Shown: positions 35,354-44,412, counted from the first letter of the stretch. The stretch: 64,000 nucleotides of DNA from CALLPQ01 sp038531745 (GCA_038531745.1 JBCBBJ010000013.1:31954-95953), one strand, 5' to 3'. Notes: a model not told the origin generated them from the letters alone. Numbers and translations are program-made.

Positions 35354-36589
35354 ATGGCGACCCGCAAAACCACCAAGAAAAAAGCCCCCGCCAAGAAGGC
35401 AGCCGCGGCCCCCAAGAAGGCGGCGGCAAAAAAGACGGTTGCAAAAAAGACGGTTGCCAAAAAAGCACCCGCGAAAAAAGCGGCCACAAAAAAAGTTACG
35501 GCCAAGAAACCAGCGCAAAAAGCAGCCGTCAAAAAAACGCCCGCTAAGAAAGCGCCTGCAAAAAAAACAAGCGTGAAAAAAGTCGTGGCAAAACCGGTTT
35601 CAAAAGCGGCTGACACAAAAAAGACAACGAGTGCATCTAATGCCGCCTCAACAAAAGCAGCGACAAAAAAAGTGGCTGCAAAAACAACCATGAAACAAAC
35701 ATCGACAAAAAAGACCGCGACGAAAAAAGTTGCGGCCAAAAAAGCCGCCGCCAAAACAACCAGTAAAAAAGCGAGTACAAAAAAAGCCGTGAACGCAACC
35801 GCCACCCCGGACCCCGTCTCAACCGACACTGTAGCGCCCGACGATAGCGCCAGCACAGCCAGCAAACCCGCGAAGAAAACAACGACCAAAGCAGCAAAAA
35901 AGACAACGCGCAAGAAAGCCGTAAAAGAACCTGCGCCGAAGCCGGTGGTGGTTGGTAAGGTTGGTCAGGCCCCGCGGCGCACCGCTAATGAAGTTGCAGC
36001 CTCAAACCCCTTCCCCGTTCCGCCAAAATTGCATGAGGTGCAAGAAGAACAAAACGATACGCCTTCACCGGAATCGAAAGCGGCAAAAAAAGACTTTAAG
36101 GTCAATGACAAGATTGTTTATCCGGCCCATGGGGTCGGCATTATTGAGGCTATCGAGCGCCAAGATATTGTGGGCATCACAATTGAAGTATTTGTTATCC
36201 GCTTTGACCACGAGAAATTAACGCTCCGTGTCCCCACGGAAAAAGCAAAAGCCGTCGGTATGCGGGGGCTATCTGACGTGCCATTTGTTGATAAGACGAT
36301 CGAAGTTTTACAAGGTCGTGCACGGATTAAACGCACCATGTGGTCGCGCCGGGCCCAGGAATACGAAGCCAAAATCAATTCGGGCAATCTACAATCAGTT
36401 GCCGAGGTGGTACGCGATCTCTACCGCGCGCCCGAGCAGCCTGAACAAAGCTATTCCGAACGCCAATTGTTTGAAGCTGCCCTCGACCGCATGGCCCGCG
36501 AAGTGGCGGCAGTAAAGAAAATCAATCTGGAAGCCGCCATTGGTGAGCTAGAGGCGTCCCTCCACAAAAAGCAGATCGCAGCGGCGTAA
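35354..36589 (+). CDS. carD: CarD/CdnL-family regulator with N-terminal histone-H1-like tail
   Basis: 411 residues. Residues 1-195 are almost only Lys, Ala, Thr, Pro and Val in KKA, AKK and TKK repeats, like the C-terminal tail of histone H1 or AlgP/HctB-type bacterial proteins. A Pro-rich linker (196-246) follows. Residues 247-405 are a complete CarD/CdnL domain: DKIVYPAHGVGIIEAIE, the RNA-polymerase-binding Tudor-like part, then a helical DNA-binding part with Trp330 in RTMWSRRAQEYEAKI. CarD stabilises open complexes at rRNA and other promoters. Usual alphaproteobacterial CarD proteins are about 170 residues, so the tail more than doubles the length. The start ATG has a strong AAGGAG, and the tail is coded in the same frame without interruption. 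Confidence 0.92.
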   Translation: MATRKTTKKKAPAKKAAAAPKKAAAKKTVAKKTVAKKAPAKKAATKKVTAKKPAQKAAVKKTPAKKAPAKKTSVKKVVAKPVSKAADTKKTTSASNAASTKAATKKVAAKTTMKQTSTKKTATKKVAAKKAAAKTTSKKASTKKAVNATATPDPVSTDTVAPDDSASTASKPAKKTTTKAAKKTTRKKAVKEPAPKPVVVGKVGQAPRRTANEVAASNPFPVPPKLHEVQEEQNDTPSPESKAAKKDFKVNDKIVYPAHGVGIIEAIERQDIVGITIEVFVIRFDHEKLTLRVPTEKAKAVGMRGLSDVPFVDKTIEVLQGRARIKRTMWSRRAQEYEAKINSGNLQSVAEVVRDLYRAPEQPEQSYSERQLFEAALDRMAREVAAVKKINLEAAIGELEASLHKKQIAAA

Positions 36590-36972
36590 GCGCCTGATTT
36601 TTCTGCTCTTAAGTGTTCCAACGCGAAGACCAGGGGCAGTCTTTAATCAGGCAGGATGGGTGGGCACACCCCCTGGGTCAGTACTCCAGTTACCCATAAA
36701 TGGAATATGTCGCCCCCCAGTCCCGCCTCCTCGTAGCTTGACCACGGGGCCCATGACGTCGTCACCAGGGCGATCTATCAATCGTCTTTCGTCGGCGTCG
36801 TGCCATGGCCCCCGCAAACCCGTCGCAAGGCGGCGTCTTTGGGCCGATAAGAAATTCTAAGGTTGAACTCGAGTATGTATCGACAAGTTTTGAGCGCGCT
36901 GAAACTTGTCATGGGTCAGTGCTTCGAATGTTCGGCCGTAGGGCCGTGATCACTACACCGAATAGGGGCGCG
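36590..36972. other. 383-base convergent gap with palindromes
   Basis: No gene is seen. A perfect odd palindrome TGACG-T-CGTCA lies at 36754-36764. A 9-base inverted pair GACAAGTTT (36882-36890) and AAACTTGTC (36902-36910) encloses the palindrome AGCGCGCT, giving a 29-base near-palindrome. A classical T-tract terminator is not visible on either strand. Confidence 0.5.
36882..36910. repeat. 29-base near-palindrome
   Basis: Outer arms GACAAGTTT and AAACTTGTC are perfect; the core AGCGCGCT is self-complementary. It lies between the ends of two convergent genes, so it may serve as a two-way transcription end or a protein-binding site. Confidence 0.55.
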
Positions 36973-37590
36973 TTAAATTTCCTGGCCTTCAAAGTCTTCA
37001 CGGAGTTTGCGGGCCACGGCGCGCATTTCTTCATCAAACGGGTTCCAGGCAAGCGCTTCCTGCAACATTTTGTATGCTTCGCGCTTTTCGCCCGACGACA
37101 GCAATAGCTGCGCCACCGCTTTGCGGACCTCAAACTGACGCGGCTCCAGATCAAGCGCCCGGGAAAAATCCGTAAGCGCCGCAGCATAATTCTCGCGGCG
37201 CAATTTGAGAAACCCCGCCAACGCATAGCCTTGCATAAAATTGGGGCTCAAACCGCGAATATGGATGAGCAGCCGTCCGGCGGTATCAAGATCACCCTCA
37301 TGATATTTGCCCAGCGCGCGGGCATAAAGGAGATCAATCGTATCACTTTGGGAATCCGCCCAGATTTCCAGGATACGATCAGCGTTGGCCTGGGCATTGA
37401 CGGCGCCGCCGGTGCGTAATTCTTCGAAGAGGGTATCGAGCGTTGGGTCGGTCTGATCGGCCCGTGCTGGCATACCAACGGTTACGGTCACCACAAAGGC
37501 AAGCGCGCAAGCGACCGATAGCCGGCTCCAGAGCATTATTAGTCCATGCATGTGCCAGTGATGCATATGGGCTCCCTTGTTCGACCCCAA
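36973..37590 (-). CDS. Exported TPR protein
   Basis: 205 residues. A signal peptide of unusual length (about 45 residues; His-rich start, hydrophobic core around SVACALAFVVTVTVG, then ARA before DQTDP) suggests the true start may be a later Met such as that at 37536. Residues 100-195 hold two to three TPRs, the clearest being NYAAALTDFSRALDLEPRQF and the repeat that follows it. A periplasmic or membrane-attached scaffold is likely. No partner gene adjoins; rpmJ lies upstream on the same strand behind its own terminator. Confidence 0.75.
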   Translation of the reverse strand: MGSNKGAHMHHWHMHGLIMLWSRLSVACALAFVVTVTVGMPARADQTDPTLDTLFEELRTGGAVNAQANADRILEIWADSQSDTIDLLYARALGKYHEGDLDTAGRLLIHIRGLSPNFMQGYALAGFLKLRRENYAAALTDFSRALDLEPRQFEVRKAVAQLLLSSGEKREAYKMLQEALAWNPFDEEMRAVARKLREDFEGQEI

Positions 37591-37725
37591 AGTTTAGCCT
37601 GAAACCTGTTAACGACCAACCATCTCGGCAAGATACGCACAAAATCGTGCATCTGTTGGCCTAAATTCGGTGCAGAGTCGGGCACGAAGCATGGCTGGAC
37701 GCGGATCCGTTAGGGCTTTGGCCAC

Positions 37726-37751
37726 AAAAAAACGCCCACTAAGGGCGTTTT
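37726..37751 (-). terminator. Rho-independent terminator after rpmJ
   Basis: Read leftward, AAAACGCCC-loop-GGGCGTTTT continues into a run of T (arms at 37743-37751 and 37729-37737). It lies 42 bases beyond the rpmJ stop. Confidence 0.85.
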
Positions 37752-37792
37752 CAAGTCGTTGTCAGGGCCGGATGAGGCCGCGGCCCGGTATT

Positions 37793-37918
37793 TTACCCCT
37801 GGCGCGCTTTGAACCGCCGCTGGGTCTTATTAATCACATAGACTTTGCCCCGGCGGCGAACCACGCGGCAATCTTTATGCCTATTTTTCAAGGACTTAAG
37901 GGAACTGCGGACTTTCAT
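37793..37918 (-). CDS. rpmJ: 50S ribosomal protein L36
   Basis: 41 residues, MKVRSSLKSLKNRHKDCRVV and then RRRGKVYVINKTQRRFKARQG, an exact fit to the C-minus form of L36 in which the zinc-binding cysteines are lost except one (Cys17). It is a structural protein of the 50S subunit. AGGTGG lies 6 bases before the ATG. Monocistronic with its own terminator. Easily missed because of its length. Confidence 0.95.
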   Translation of the reverse strand: MKVRSSLKSLKNRHKDCRVVRRRGKVYVINKTQRRFKARQG

Positions 37919-38001
37919 CGGGCCACCTGTCTTAAATTTGAAGCGTGGGAATAGGAGTTTCCCGCAATTGTGTCAATGAAAAGCTCGATATTCGGACGGG
38001 T

Positions 38002-38280
38002 CTATTCCTTTTCCCCGAAGCGGTCTTCCACCAAACGTAAAAGAGCATCGACCGCTTCGCTGGCTTGCGACCCGCTTGCGCTTATCGTGATCGGCTCCCC
38101 CACCCCGGCGCCAAGGGTCAAGAGGCCCATGATCGAGCAGCCGCCAACCGTAAAGCCGTCTTTAGAGACGTGCACGCGGGCCTCCCACGCGGAGGCAACA
38201 GCACAAAATTTTGCCGAAGCCCGGGCATGTAACCCGCGCCGATTGCACAAGATGACGTCGGTTTCTATCTTTTCCGGCAT
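38002..38280 (-). CDS. ptsH: HPr phosphocarrier of the regulatory PTS
   Basis: 92 residues from ATG 38280, which has AAGGA 4 bases upstream; a longer frame to 38355 would overlap the EIIA gene. NRRGLHARASAKF carries the phospho-accepting histidine, and SIMGLLTLGAG the serine region that HprK phosphorylates. HPr passes phosphate from EI to EIIA. It follows the EIIA gene. No sugar permease subunit is near, so this is the regulatory, not the sugar-transporting, branch. Confidence 0.95.
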   Translation of the reverse strand: MPEKIETDVILCNRRGLHARASAKFCAVASAWEARVHVSKDGFTVGGCSIMGLLTLGAGVGEPITISASGSQASEAVDALLRLVEDRFGEKE

Positions 38281-38341
38281 CGTTTCCTTTGTGGGCACCG
38301 GGCCTTGCAACGGCGTGTCGGCGGGCCCTGAAGGTTTATCG

Positions 38342-38752
38342 TCAGCCCTCGACATTACCAGACAAGACCCAGCTGGCCACGTTGATATATTTCTTGCCAG
38401 CTTCGTGTGCGGCTTTCACAGATGCCTCAAGGTCCTTTTCCGTGCGGATAGAGGCCAATTTGATCAGCATGGGAAGGTTAATCCCGGCAATTACCTCTGC
38501 ACCCGCTTTTTCCATCACCGATATGGCAAGATTGGACGGGGTGCCACCAAACATGTCAGTCAGGATGATGACGCCGCTTTCATCATTCACCGCCTGGGCA
38601 GCGTTTAGGATATCTTCGCGGCGCTGTTCCATGTCGTCATCGGCGCCGATGCAGACAGCTTTTAGCTGTTCCTGGGGCCCAACCACATGTTCCATGGCCG
38701 AGACAAATTCATCGGCAAGGCGGCCATGGGTGACCACGACGATTCCAATCAT
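38342..38752 (-). CDS. PTS EIIA component, mannose family (regulatory type)
   Basis: 136 residues. IGIVVVTHGRLADEFVSAME holds the phospho-accepting histidine (His9), and VIILTDMFGGTPSNLAI is the diagnostic block of EIIA-Man proteins. In alphaproteobacteria this stand-alone EIIA accepts phosphate from HPr and acts as a regulator, since no EIIB, C or D is linked. It lies between hprK and ptsH in one leftward operon, starting 56 bases after hprK. Confidence 0.93.
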   Translation of the reverse strand: MIGIVVVTHGRLADEFVSAMEHVVGPQEQLKAVCIGADDDMEQRREDILNAAQAVNDESGVIILTDMFGGTPSNLAISVMEKAGAEVIAGINLPMLIKLASIRTEKDLEASVKAAHEAGKKYINVASWVLSGNVEG

Positions 38753-38808
38753 GCCCTATCTCGCATATGACCACGCCGTTGGCGCGCTTATCCCTGCATA
38801 AGAGCGCG

Positions 38809-39291
38809 TCATAGAGGGATTTGTCCAGCCAAAATTGTCCGCGCAATAACGCGCACCCGCGCCGGGTGAGACGCTGCGTCCTCGCACCAAAATGGGACTT
38901 GGGGCAAAGACCATGGCGTCGGTGCCAGCCCCTTCATTTGTGGCGTGTAAAGCCGTGGGGGCCTTTCTGTTTGCAGGGCAAGAACGAAACCCAAAGCAAT
39001 TGCGGGTTTCGTCCGCACAGGCACCGGGCCAAACCCACGCACCTCAATCTGCCCGGCCATCGGCCCGAACCCGCGTGCCCAAGGCGCCTGGCTTTGTGCA
39101 AAGATCTCCACCACATCGTCACCGACCAAACTGGTGCGCCGCCACGGGCACTGCTCAATCAGATTGAGGGTAAGCACTGATTTGCCAAGCCCGCTTGCAC
39201 CGGTAATCAGCACCCCAACTAAGGGGCCATCCCGGTCGAGGGCAAGCCCCACCGCCGTGGCGTGGAGGGTCACTGGTGCACCGTCTGTCAT
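38809..39291 (-). CDS. hprK: HPr kinase/phosphorylase, short form
   Basis: 160 residues, only the catalytic domain; the N-terminal domain of Gram-positive HprK is absent, as is normal in alphaproteobacteria. Walker A is LITGASGLGKSVL, and GFGPMAGQIEVRGFG is the HprK-specific loop. It phosphorylates HPr on serine. Its ATG overlaps the stop of chvG (ATGA), so the kinase and the sensor are translationally coupled. Confidence 0.93.
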   Translation of the reverse strand: MTDGAPVTLHATAVGLALDRDGPLVGVLITGASGLGKSVLTLNLIEQCPWRRTSLVGDDVVEIFAQSQAPWARGFGPMAGQIEVRGFGPVPVRTKPAIALGFVLALQTERPPRLYTPQMKGLAPTPWSLPQVPFWCEDAASHPARVRVIARTILAGQIPL

Positions 39292-41126
39292 CCGGCAAGC
39301 GGCAATTCAACAATAAACCGCGCACCAATGATTTTTAGCTCGGCACCCCGGTCATCAACGCCATCCACGATTTCGGTCGTGCGATTCTCCGCCCAGATAC
39401 GCCCACCATGGGCATTGACAATTTGGCGGGAGATGGCAAGGCCCAACCCAGAATTATTGCCAAAAACGGTGCCTGCCGGGCGCTTAGTGTAAAAACGATT
39501 GAAAATTGATTCCAGTGTGTCGGGGGGCACGCCGGGGCCATCATCATCAACGATGACCCGCAGCAGTTTCATGTCGCGGTGCCCGGCAAGGTCAACACGA
39601 ACAGACCCATCAGACGGGGAAAATGACCGCGCATTATCAATCAGATTACGGAAGACCTGACCAAGGGCCGATGGATTGCCAAGCACATAGGCATTTTGCA
39701 ACGGCCCCGTCAGAGGCCCATAGCTAACACCTGCGATGTTTTCTTTCTCCGTGACCCGGTAAAGCCCCGTGATATCGTTCAGCAGGCGGTCAAGATCAAC
39801 AATTTCGCGAGCCTCACGCGCCAACTCCGCATCAAGACGCGAGGCGTTGGAGATATCCGTGATCAGGCGATCCATCCGGGCCACGTCTTTCTTGATCACA
39901 CCAAGCAACTTGTCTCGCGCCTCCGGCTTGGTGGCGATATCGAGGGTTTCCACTGCGCTACGGATGGAGGTGAGCGGGTTTTTGAGTTCGTGGGAAACAT
40001 CCGCCGCGAAACTTTCGATTGCTTCCATGCGCGCATAAATCGTTTGGGTCATGGCCTTTAGCGATTTGGAAAGCTCACCAATTTCGTCGCTGCGGTTTGT
40101 GAAGACCGGTATCCGCGCCCGGCCAGCGGCCGAAATGCCCTCGCGGACTTTATCGGCGGCGGTGGCCAGTTGGCGAATCGGCTGGGCAATGGTGGCCGTA
40201 AGCATCAGCGCCGCAAGCACCGTTGCCGCGCACGCCATGCCGAAAAGCGGCAAGATCGCTAACCGGGCGTTCAAGACAAGTGCGTCAATGCCGCCAATTT
40301 CCGCCGTCACGATTCCATAGATCGCCTGAACCTTGCGGATGGGCACAGACACCGACGCCACCAGTTCCCCATTTTCATCGAGCCGAACCCGCGCCGCGCC
40401 CCGTTCATCATCAAAGGGGGAGGCGCGCAAGGCGGCGTTCAACTCATCCTCGATGGAAATCCGCGCCGCCTGACGCCGATAGCTGTTGGAAAATAAAGAC
40501 TGCAAGAAACGCTCTCGCCAGGACAGATTAGTGATCAGCTCGCTTTCAGCTGGCATTCGATCAATGGTAGGCAGTTCCACCTCAAGAATGCGATCCTCGC
40601 GCAGAACAACATCCTCCAACAATAGCGTGCCGGCGTTCTGTACCGGCGGGTCAAGGCGATTATCTGGCGCATTAAAGATCCGCACACGCCCCTCAAAGCT
40701 ATCCCAGACCCGGTTGAAAACCTCGCGCACATCACGCGGCACCAACGACAAGCGGCAGGGCTCATTATTGGTGAGAAATTCAGCGGTACCACCAAGGGCA
40801 GGCAGGTCAGCCGGTGCTTTGGTGTCGATGGCATCAAATTCATCAACCTGGCAGAGCGTTTCGTCAATCGCCACCTGCGCCATGATGTCGGCAATAATCT
40901 GCGCCTGGGCGCGCACGCCCTCAAGCTTACTCTCAACCAGGCCATCCCGGTACTGATTAAGAGACAGAGCGCCAAAAAATAATAAGATAAGACTTATGAG
41001 ATTGGTCAGCACGATGGTCAGCGTCAACCGCGATATGGCAAACCGCGCACGCGCACGCTTTACCGGAATAATCGACCGATCCTTGCCGGCAGCTTTGTTA
41101 TCGGGCACGTCCGCTGTGTCGCTCAT
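39288..41126 (-). CDS. chvG: ChvG-type membrane sensor histidine kinase
   Basis: 612 residues. Transmembrane helix 1 is at about 33-55, a periplasmic domain runs to about 275, helix 2 is near 278-300, then a HAMP region, the HisKA box ADVSHELKNPLTS (His near 379), the N box NLIDNARSFSP and the G box around VDDDGPGVPPDTLESIFNRF and GLGLAIS. ChvG/ExoS senses acid and envelope conditions in alphaproteobacteria and phosphorylates ChvI, coded 38 bases upstream. The start ATG overlaps nothing. The periplasmic part contains a Cys pair (near 90 and 125). Confidence 0.94.
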   Translation of the reverse strand: MSDTADVPDNKAAGKDRSIIPVKRARARFAISRLTLTIVLTNLISLILLFFGALSLNQYRDGLVESKLEGVRAQAQIIADIMAQVAIDETLCQVDEFDAIDTKAPADLPALGGTAEFLTNNEPCRLSLVPRDVREVFNRVWDSFEGRVRIFNAPDNRLDPPVQNAGTLLLEDVVLREDRILEVELPTIDRMPAESELITNLSWRERFLQSLFSNSYRRQAARISIEDELNAALRASPFDDERGAARVRLDENGELVASVSVPIRKVQAIYGIVTAEIGGIDALVLNARLAILPLFGMACAATVLAALMLTATIAQPIRQLATAADKVREGISAAGRARIPVFTNRSDEIGELSKSLKAMTQTIYARMEAIESFAADVSHELKNPLTSIRSAVETLDIATKPEARDKLLGVIKKDVARMDRLITDISNASRLDAELAREAREIVDLDRLLNDITGLYRVTEKENIAGVSYGPLTGPLQNAYVLGNPSALGQVFRNLIDNARSFSPSDGSVRVDLAGHRDMKLLRVIVDDDGPGVPPDTLESIFNRFYTKRPAGTVFGNNSGLGLAISRQIVNAHGGRIWAENRTTEIVDGVDDRGAELKIIGARFIVELPLAG

Positions 41127-41164
41127 GCTGGCCCCTGCTCATGGCAAACCGCTCCGTCGCGCGA

Positions 41165-41857
41165 TCAGTCTTTATATTTGTAACCAACACCATACAGCGT
41201 CTCAATCGCATCAAACTCGGTATCTACGACCCGAAACTTCTTCCGTATGCGTTTGATGTGGCTGTCGATGGTGCGGTCGTCCACATAAATCTGGTCATCA
41301 TAGGCCGCATCCATGAGCGAATCGCGCGTTTTCACAAAACCCGGCCGTTGGGCCAGGGCCTCGAGGATCAAAAACTCCGTGACCGTCAGGGTAACCGGTT
41401 GTTCTTTCCAGTTGCAGGCATGACGCATGGGGTCGAGCGTCAGATCGCCCCGACGCATGATTTTTTTCTCTTCTTCCGGTGTTGGCGTATCCGATGCCTG
41501 GGCCCGGCGCAAAACCGACTTTACCCGTTCTAGGAGCAGCCGCTGGGAAAACGGCTTTTTCACATAATCGTCGGCCCCCATGGTAAGGCCGAGGACCTCA
41601 TCAATCTCCTCATCCTTGGAGGTGAGAAAGATAAGAGGAAGGCTTGAATTCTGGCGTACCCGGCGCAATAGCTCCATGCCATCCATGGTGGGCATCTTGA
41701 TGTCAGAGACGATCAGGTCCGGCGGGGTATCGGTCACATGTTTGAGTGCGGCAGCGCCATCCTCAAAGGTATCAACCTTGTGGCCCTCTGCCTCCAAAGC
41801 CATCGAGACCGAGGTCAGGATATTCTCATCATCATCGACCAGTGTAATTACGGCCAT
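41165..41857 (-). CDS. chvI: ChvI-type OmpR-family response regulator
   Basis: 230 residues from ATG 41857; the frame is open to 41953 but those residues are not family-like. The receiver domain has the DDDE acidic pocket and the phospho-acceptor Asp52 in IVSDIKMPTMDGMEL; Lys in YVKKPF is the last conserved residue. The C-terminal winged-helix DNA-binding domain (about 130-228) ends in the recognition helix IDSHIKRIRKKF. It controls genes for acid, envelope and exopolysaccharide responses. The gene leads the operon chvI, chvG, hprK, EIIA, ptsH. Confidence 0.95.
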   Translation of the reverse strand: MAVITLVDDDENILTSVSMALEAEGHKVDTFEDGAAALKHVTDTPPDLIVSDIKMPTMDGMELLRRVRQNSSLPLIFLTSKDEEIDEVLGLTMGADDYVKKPFSQRLLLERVKSVLRRAQASDTPTPEEEKKIMRRGDLTLDPMRHACNWKEQPVTLTVTEFLILEALAQRPGFVKTRDSLMDAAYDDQIYVDDRTIDSHIKRIRKKFRVVDTEFDAIETLYGVGYKYKD

Positions 41858-42090
41858 GGTTTCGGTTCCTCCCAGCGCGCATCCCGCGCGCCATTGTGTC
41901 AGAATTATGGTGGCATAGACTATCGCGAAGTCCGCCAAGCGTGACAAGCCCACCCCACCCGCTGGGCCGCGTTAGGGCCCTGAAACGACATCTTTGTGGC
42001 GGTGTTGGATTTGCGAGAAGCGCCCTGATGCCATTGCTCGTTTGTTTGCCGGCCCAAACACGGTGCCGTGGCCACCATCGACTATTGTTA

Positions 42091-42942
42091 TTAGGCAAGC
42101 GCTGCGCAGTAGGCCTCCAGGATATCGCCGATGATCCCCGCCCCGGTCGCCGCATGCGCGAGAACATCTTCCAACGTGTCCGGCTGTTGATCCGCGCCTC
42201 CGGTGGCAGCGTTTGTGACCACGGATAGTCCGCCAACGGAAAGGCCGGCATGGTTGGCGGCGATCACTTCCATGACCGTTGACATGCCCACAAGGTCGCT
42301 GCCCAGCGTGCGCAGCATGCGGCGCTCGGCAGACGTTTCGAGAGACGGACCCGTGACCCCGGCATAGATGCCCTCTTCAAGGGTTTGGCCCGCACGGGAT
42401 GCGGCCTGTCCCAAAGCGTCGAGCAGGGCGGGATCATAGGCCCGTGACATATCGGGGAAACGCACACCGATTGTTGGGGCATCGACGCCGATAAGCGGAT
42501 TCTGGCCCGTTAAATTAAGGTGATCATGGATCAAGACCACATCGCCCGGCTGGAAGTCCGGGTTTAACCCGCCCGCAGCGTTCGTGATGATGAGTGTTTT
42601 CACCCCCAAGGCCGCCATCAAATAGACCGGCATGGCAACATCCAGCGCGCCATAGCCCTCATAGAGATGGACCCGCCCCTTGAGGGCCAAAACCGGCTGA
42701 CCAAAAAGGTCCCCGCGGATCAGTTCCCCCGCGTGGCTTGGTGCGGTACTGGCGCAAAGGCCTTCGATGTCTCGCGTATTTTGAACAGCGTGGGGCGTTA
42801 TTTCGCGGGCGATGGCATCCAGTCCACTGCCCAAAATGAGCCCGGTGGTCGCGCCAATGAAATCATCACTGACACTGCCCCGCGCCCGATCAATCCGCGC
42901 GGCCAAGGGCTCTCCACTGGTGTTGCCTCGCCCGTCGCTCAT
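42091..42942 (-). CDS. punA: Purine nucleoside phosphorylase, trimeric type
   Basis: 283 residues. GLILGSGLDAIA is the phosphate-binding loop, GRVHLYEGYG and ITNAAGGLNP are family blocks, and GPSLETSAERRML carries the purine-site Glu. It cleaves inosine and guanosine (and deoxy forms) with phosphate to free base and ribose 1-phosphate. The ATG overlaps the stop of the amidohydrolase gene upstream (ATGA), pointing to coupled purine salvage. The N-terminal 25 residues are a polar extension. The related MTA phosphorylase has a different substrate loop; I favour PNP but cannot exclude a mixed preference. Confidence 0.92.
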   Translation of the reverse strand: MSDGRGNTSGEPLAARIDRARGSVSDDFIGATTGLILGSGLDAIAREITPHAVQNTRDIEGLCASTAPSHAGELIRGDLFGQPVLALKGRVHLYEGYGALDVAMPVYLMAALGVKTLIITNAAGGLNPDFQPGDVVLIHDHLNLTGQNPLIGVDAPTIGVRFPDMSRAYDPALLDALGQAASRAGQTLEEGIYAGVTGPSLETSAERRMLRTLGSDLVGMSTVMEVIAANHAGLSVGGLSVVTNAATGGADQQPDTLEDVLAHAATGAGIIGDILEAYCAALA

Positions 42943-44348
42943 GATGTTTTAGCCTCAGTCAATGTTGCCTCAATGGTAGGGATGAGCGCATTGACATCGG
43001 ACATGACCGAGGCGAGATCAATTGTTGTGAGGACCCGGTCTTTAACAACCTGGCGCCCCGCTACATAAACATCGCACACATCCTGGTGGGAGGCTGAATA
43101 GACCAAATAGTTCAATGGATCAAAAACGGGTACCGCATGGGCCTGGCGCGGATCCATGAGGAGAATATCGGCGCGCTTGCCCACCTCAAGACTGCCGGTC
43201 TCGTCAGCAACCCCCAAGGCAAGAGCCCCATTTATTGTTGCCATACGGATCACCTCGCCTGCGCCCATGGCCACCGGGTTTTCCGTGGCCCCATTGTGCA
43301 ATATCGCCGCCAGACGGATTGATTTCCACATATCCAGGTCATTCCCGCTAACAGCACCATCTGTACCCAGACCAATATGCACCCCCTTATCGCGCATGGC
43401 GGGGATCGGCGCGATGCCTGAGCCCAGTTTAAGATTGGATGCCGGATTATGGGAAACCGTTGCCCTTGACGCGGCAAGAAGATCAATCTCCTCCTCATCA
43501 ACATGAACACAATGGGCAAGTACCGTGCGTGCTGATAACAAGCCCAATTCATCAAGATGATTAATCACCGATCGCCCATAGTGGTCCATCACCGTTTTTT
43601 GCTCTGCCCGCGTCTCCGCCGCGTGGATAGTCAGGAGGGCGTCATTATCGTCCTGGATCATCTGAGCAACCGTGAGGCTTTCCGCCGAGACTGTATAGGC
43701 ACCATGGGCGCAAACGGTTTTAATGAGACTTTGGTGATCGGCAAACTGATCAAAAAATGCCTTTGCCAGCGCTTCGCGTTCCGTAGACTGATGACCATCA
43801 ATACCCGGTGGGTCAAAAAAGAGCGGGCCCGTGGCAACGCGGATACCCGTTTCGTCGGCAGCGGCAACCAAGTGTTCCGGGTACCAGAACATATCCATCA
43901 CGGTCGTCACGCCGCATAGGAGGTTTTCCCCATAGCCCAAGGTGGAGCCCAGCCGTGTGCGCGCCGGGTCAAGCGTGCCGCTTTCAGCGACCCACAATTT
44001 TTCAAGCCAGGGTTCCAGCGCCAACCCCTCCACCAAACCGCGAAAAAGACTGTCACCCCCATGGCAATGGGTATTGATCAGACCGGGCATGACGATCTTG
44101 CCGTGCGCATCCACAACGATGTCGGCACGTGCGCACAGCGTTTTCAAGTCAGCCGCAGGGCCGATTGCCACGATCGTGCCATCCGCGATCGCGATGGCAC
44201 CATCGGCAATAATCTCATCGCCTTCATTCACCGTCACCAGCGTCGCCCCGTCGAACAGTAGATCAACGGGCCCGTCATAGGGAACGACAGCTTGATCCCG
44301 GTCGCTTGTCCTTTGGGGTTTTTGAGGGCGGAAGAGCTTTGACAACAT
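42939..44348 (-). CDS. Amidohydrolase, MTA/SAH deaminase (TrzA/AtzB) type
   Basis: 469 residues from ATG 44348; an upstream open frame to 44636 lies across the divergent cupin gene and is discounted. The metal site is complete: LINTHCHGGDS, LTIHAAET, LAHCVHVDEEEI and IGLGTDGAVSGNDLDM. Members of this subtype II group deaminate methylthioadenosine, S-adenosylhomocysteine, guanine-like or triazine compounds. Coupling with purine nucleoside phosphorylase suggests deamination of an adenosine-type nucleoside that the phosphorylase then cleaves (inference). Confidence 0.88.
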   Translation of the reverse strand: MLSKLFRPQKPQRTSDRDQAVVPYDGPVDLLFDGATLVTVNEGDEIIADGAIAIADGTIVAIGPAADLKTLCARADIVVDAHGKIVMPGLINTHCHGGDSLFRGLVEGLALEPWLEKLWVAESGTLDPARTRLGSTLGYGENLLCGVTTVMDMFWYPEHLVAAADETGIRVATGPLFFDPPGIDGHQSTEREALAKAFFDQFADHQSLIKTVCAHGAYTVSAESLTVAQMIQDDNDALLTIHAAETRAEQKTVMDHYGRSVINHLDELGLLSARTVLAHCVHVDEEEIDLLAASRATVSHNPASNLKLGSGIAPIPAMRDKGVHIGLGTDGAVSGNDLDMWKSIRLAAILHNGATENPVAMGAGEVIRMATINGALALGVADETGSLEVGKRADILLMDPRQAHAVPVFDPLNYLVYSASHQDVCDVYVAGRQVVKDRVLTTIDLASVMSDVNALIPTIEATLTEAKTS

Positions 44349-44412
44349 GAGGGTGTTCCTGGGCCGCGTGTGGAGCCATGGTTTTGCGCCCGCCTTGGGG
44401 TAAAAGGTCACA

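Noticed and set aside
35221..35913. Leftward open frame of 230 codons rich in Phe, Val and Ala opposite carD
   Set aside because: It is the mirror of the Lys/Ala repeat tail; hydrophobic runs arise because AAA/AAG codons read TTT/CTT on the other strand.
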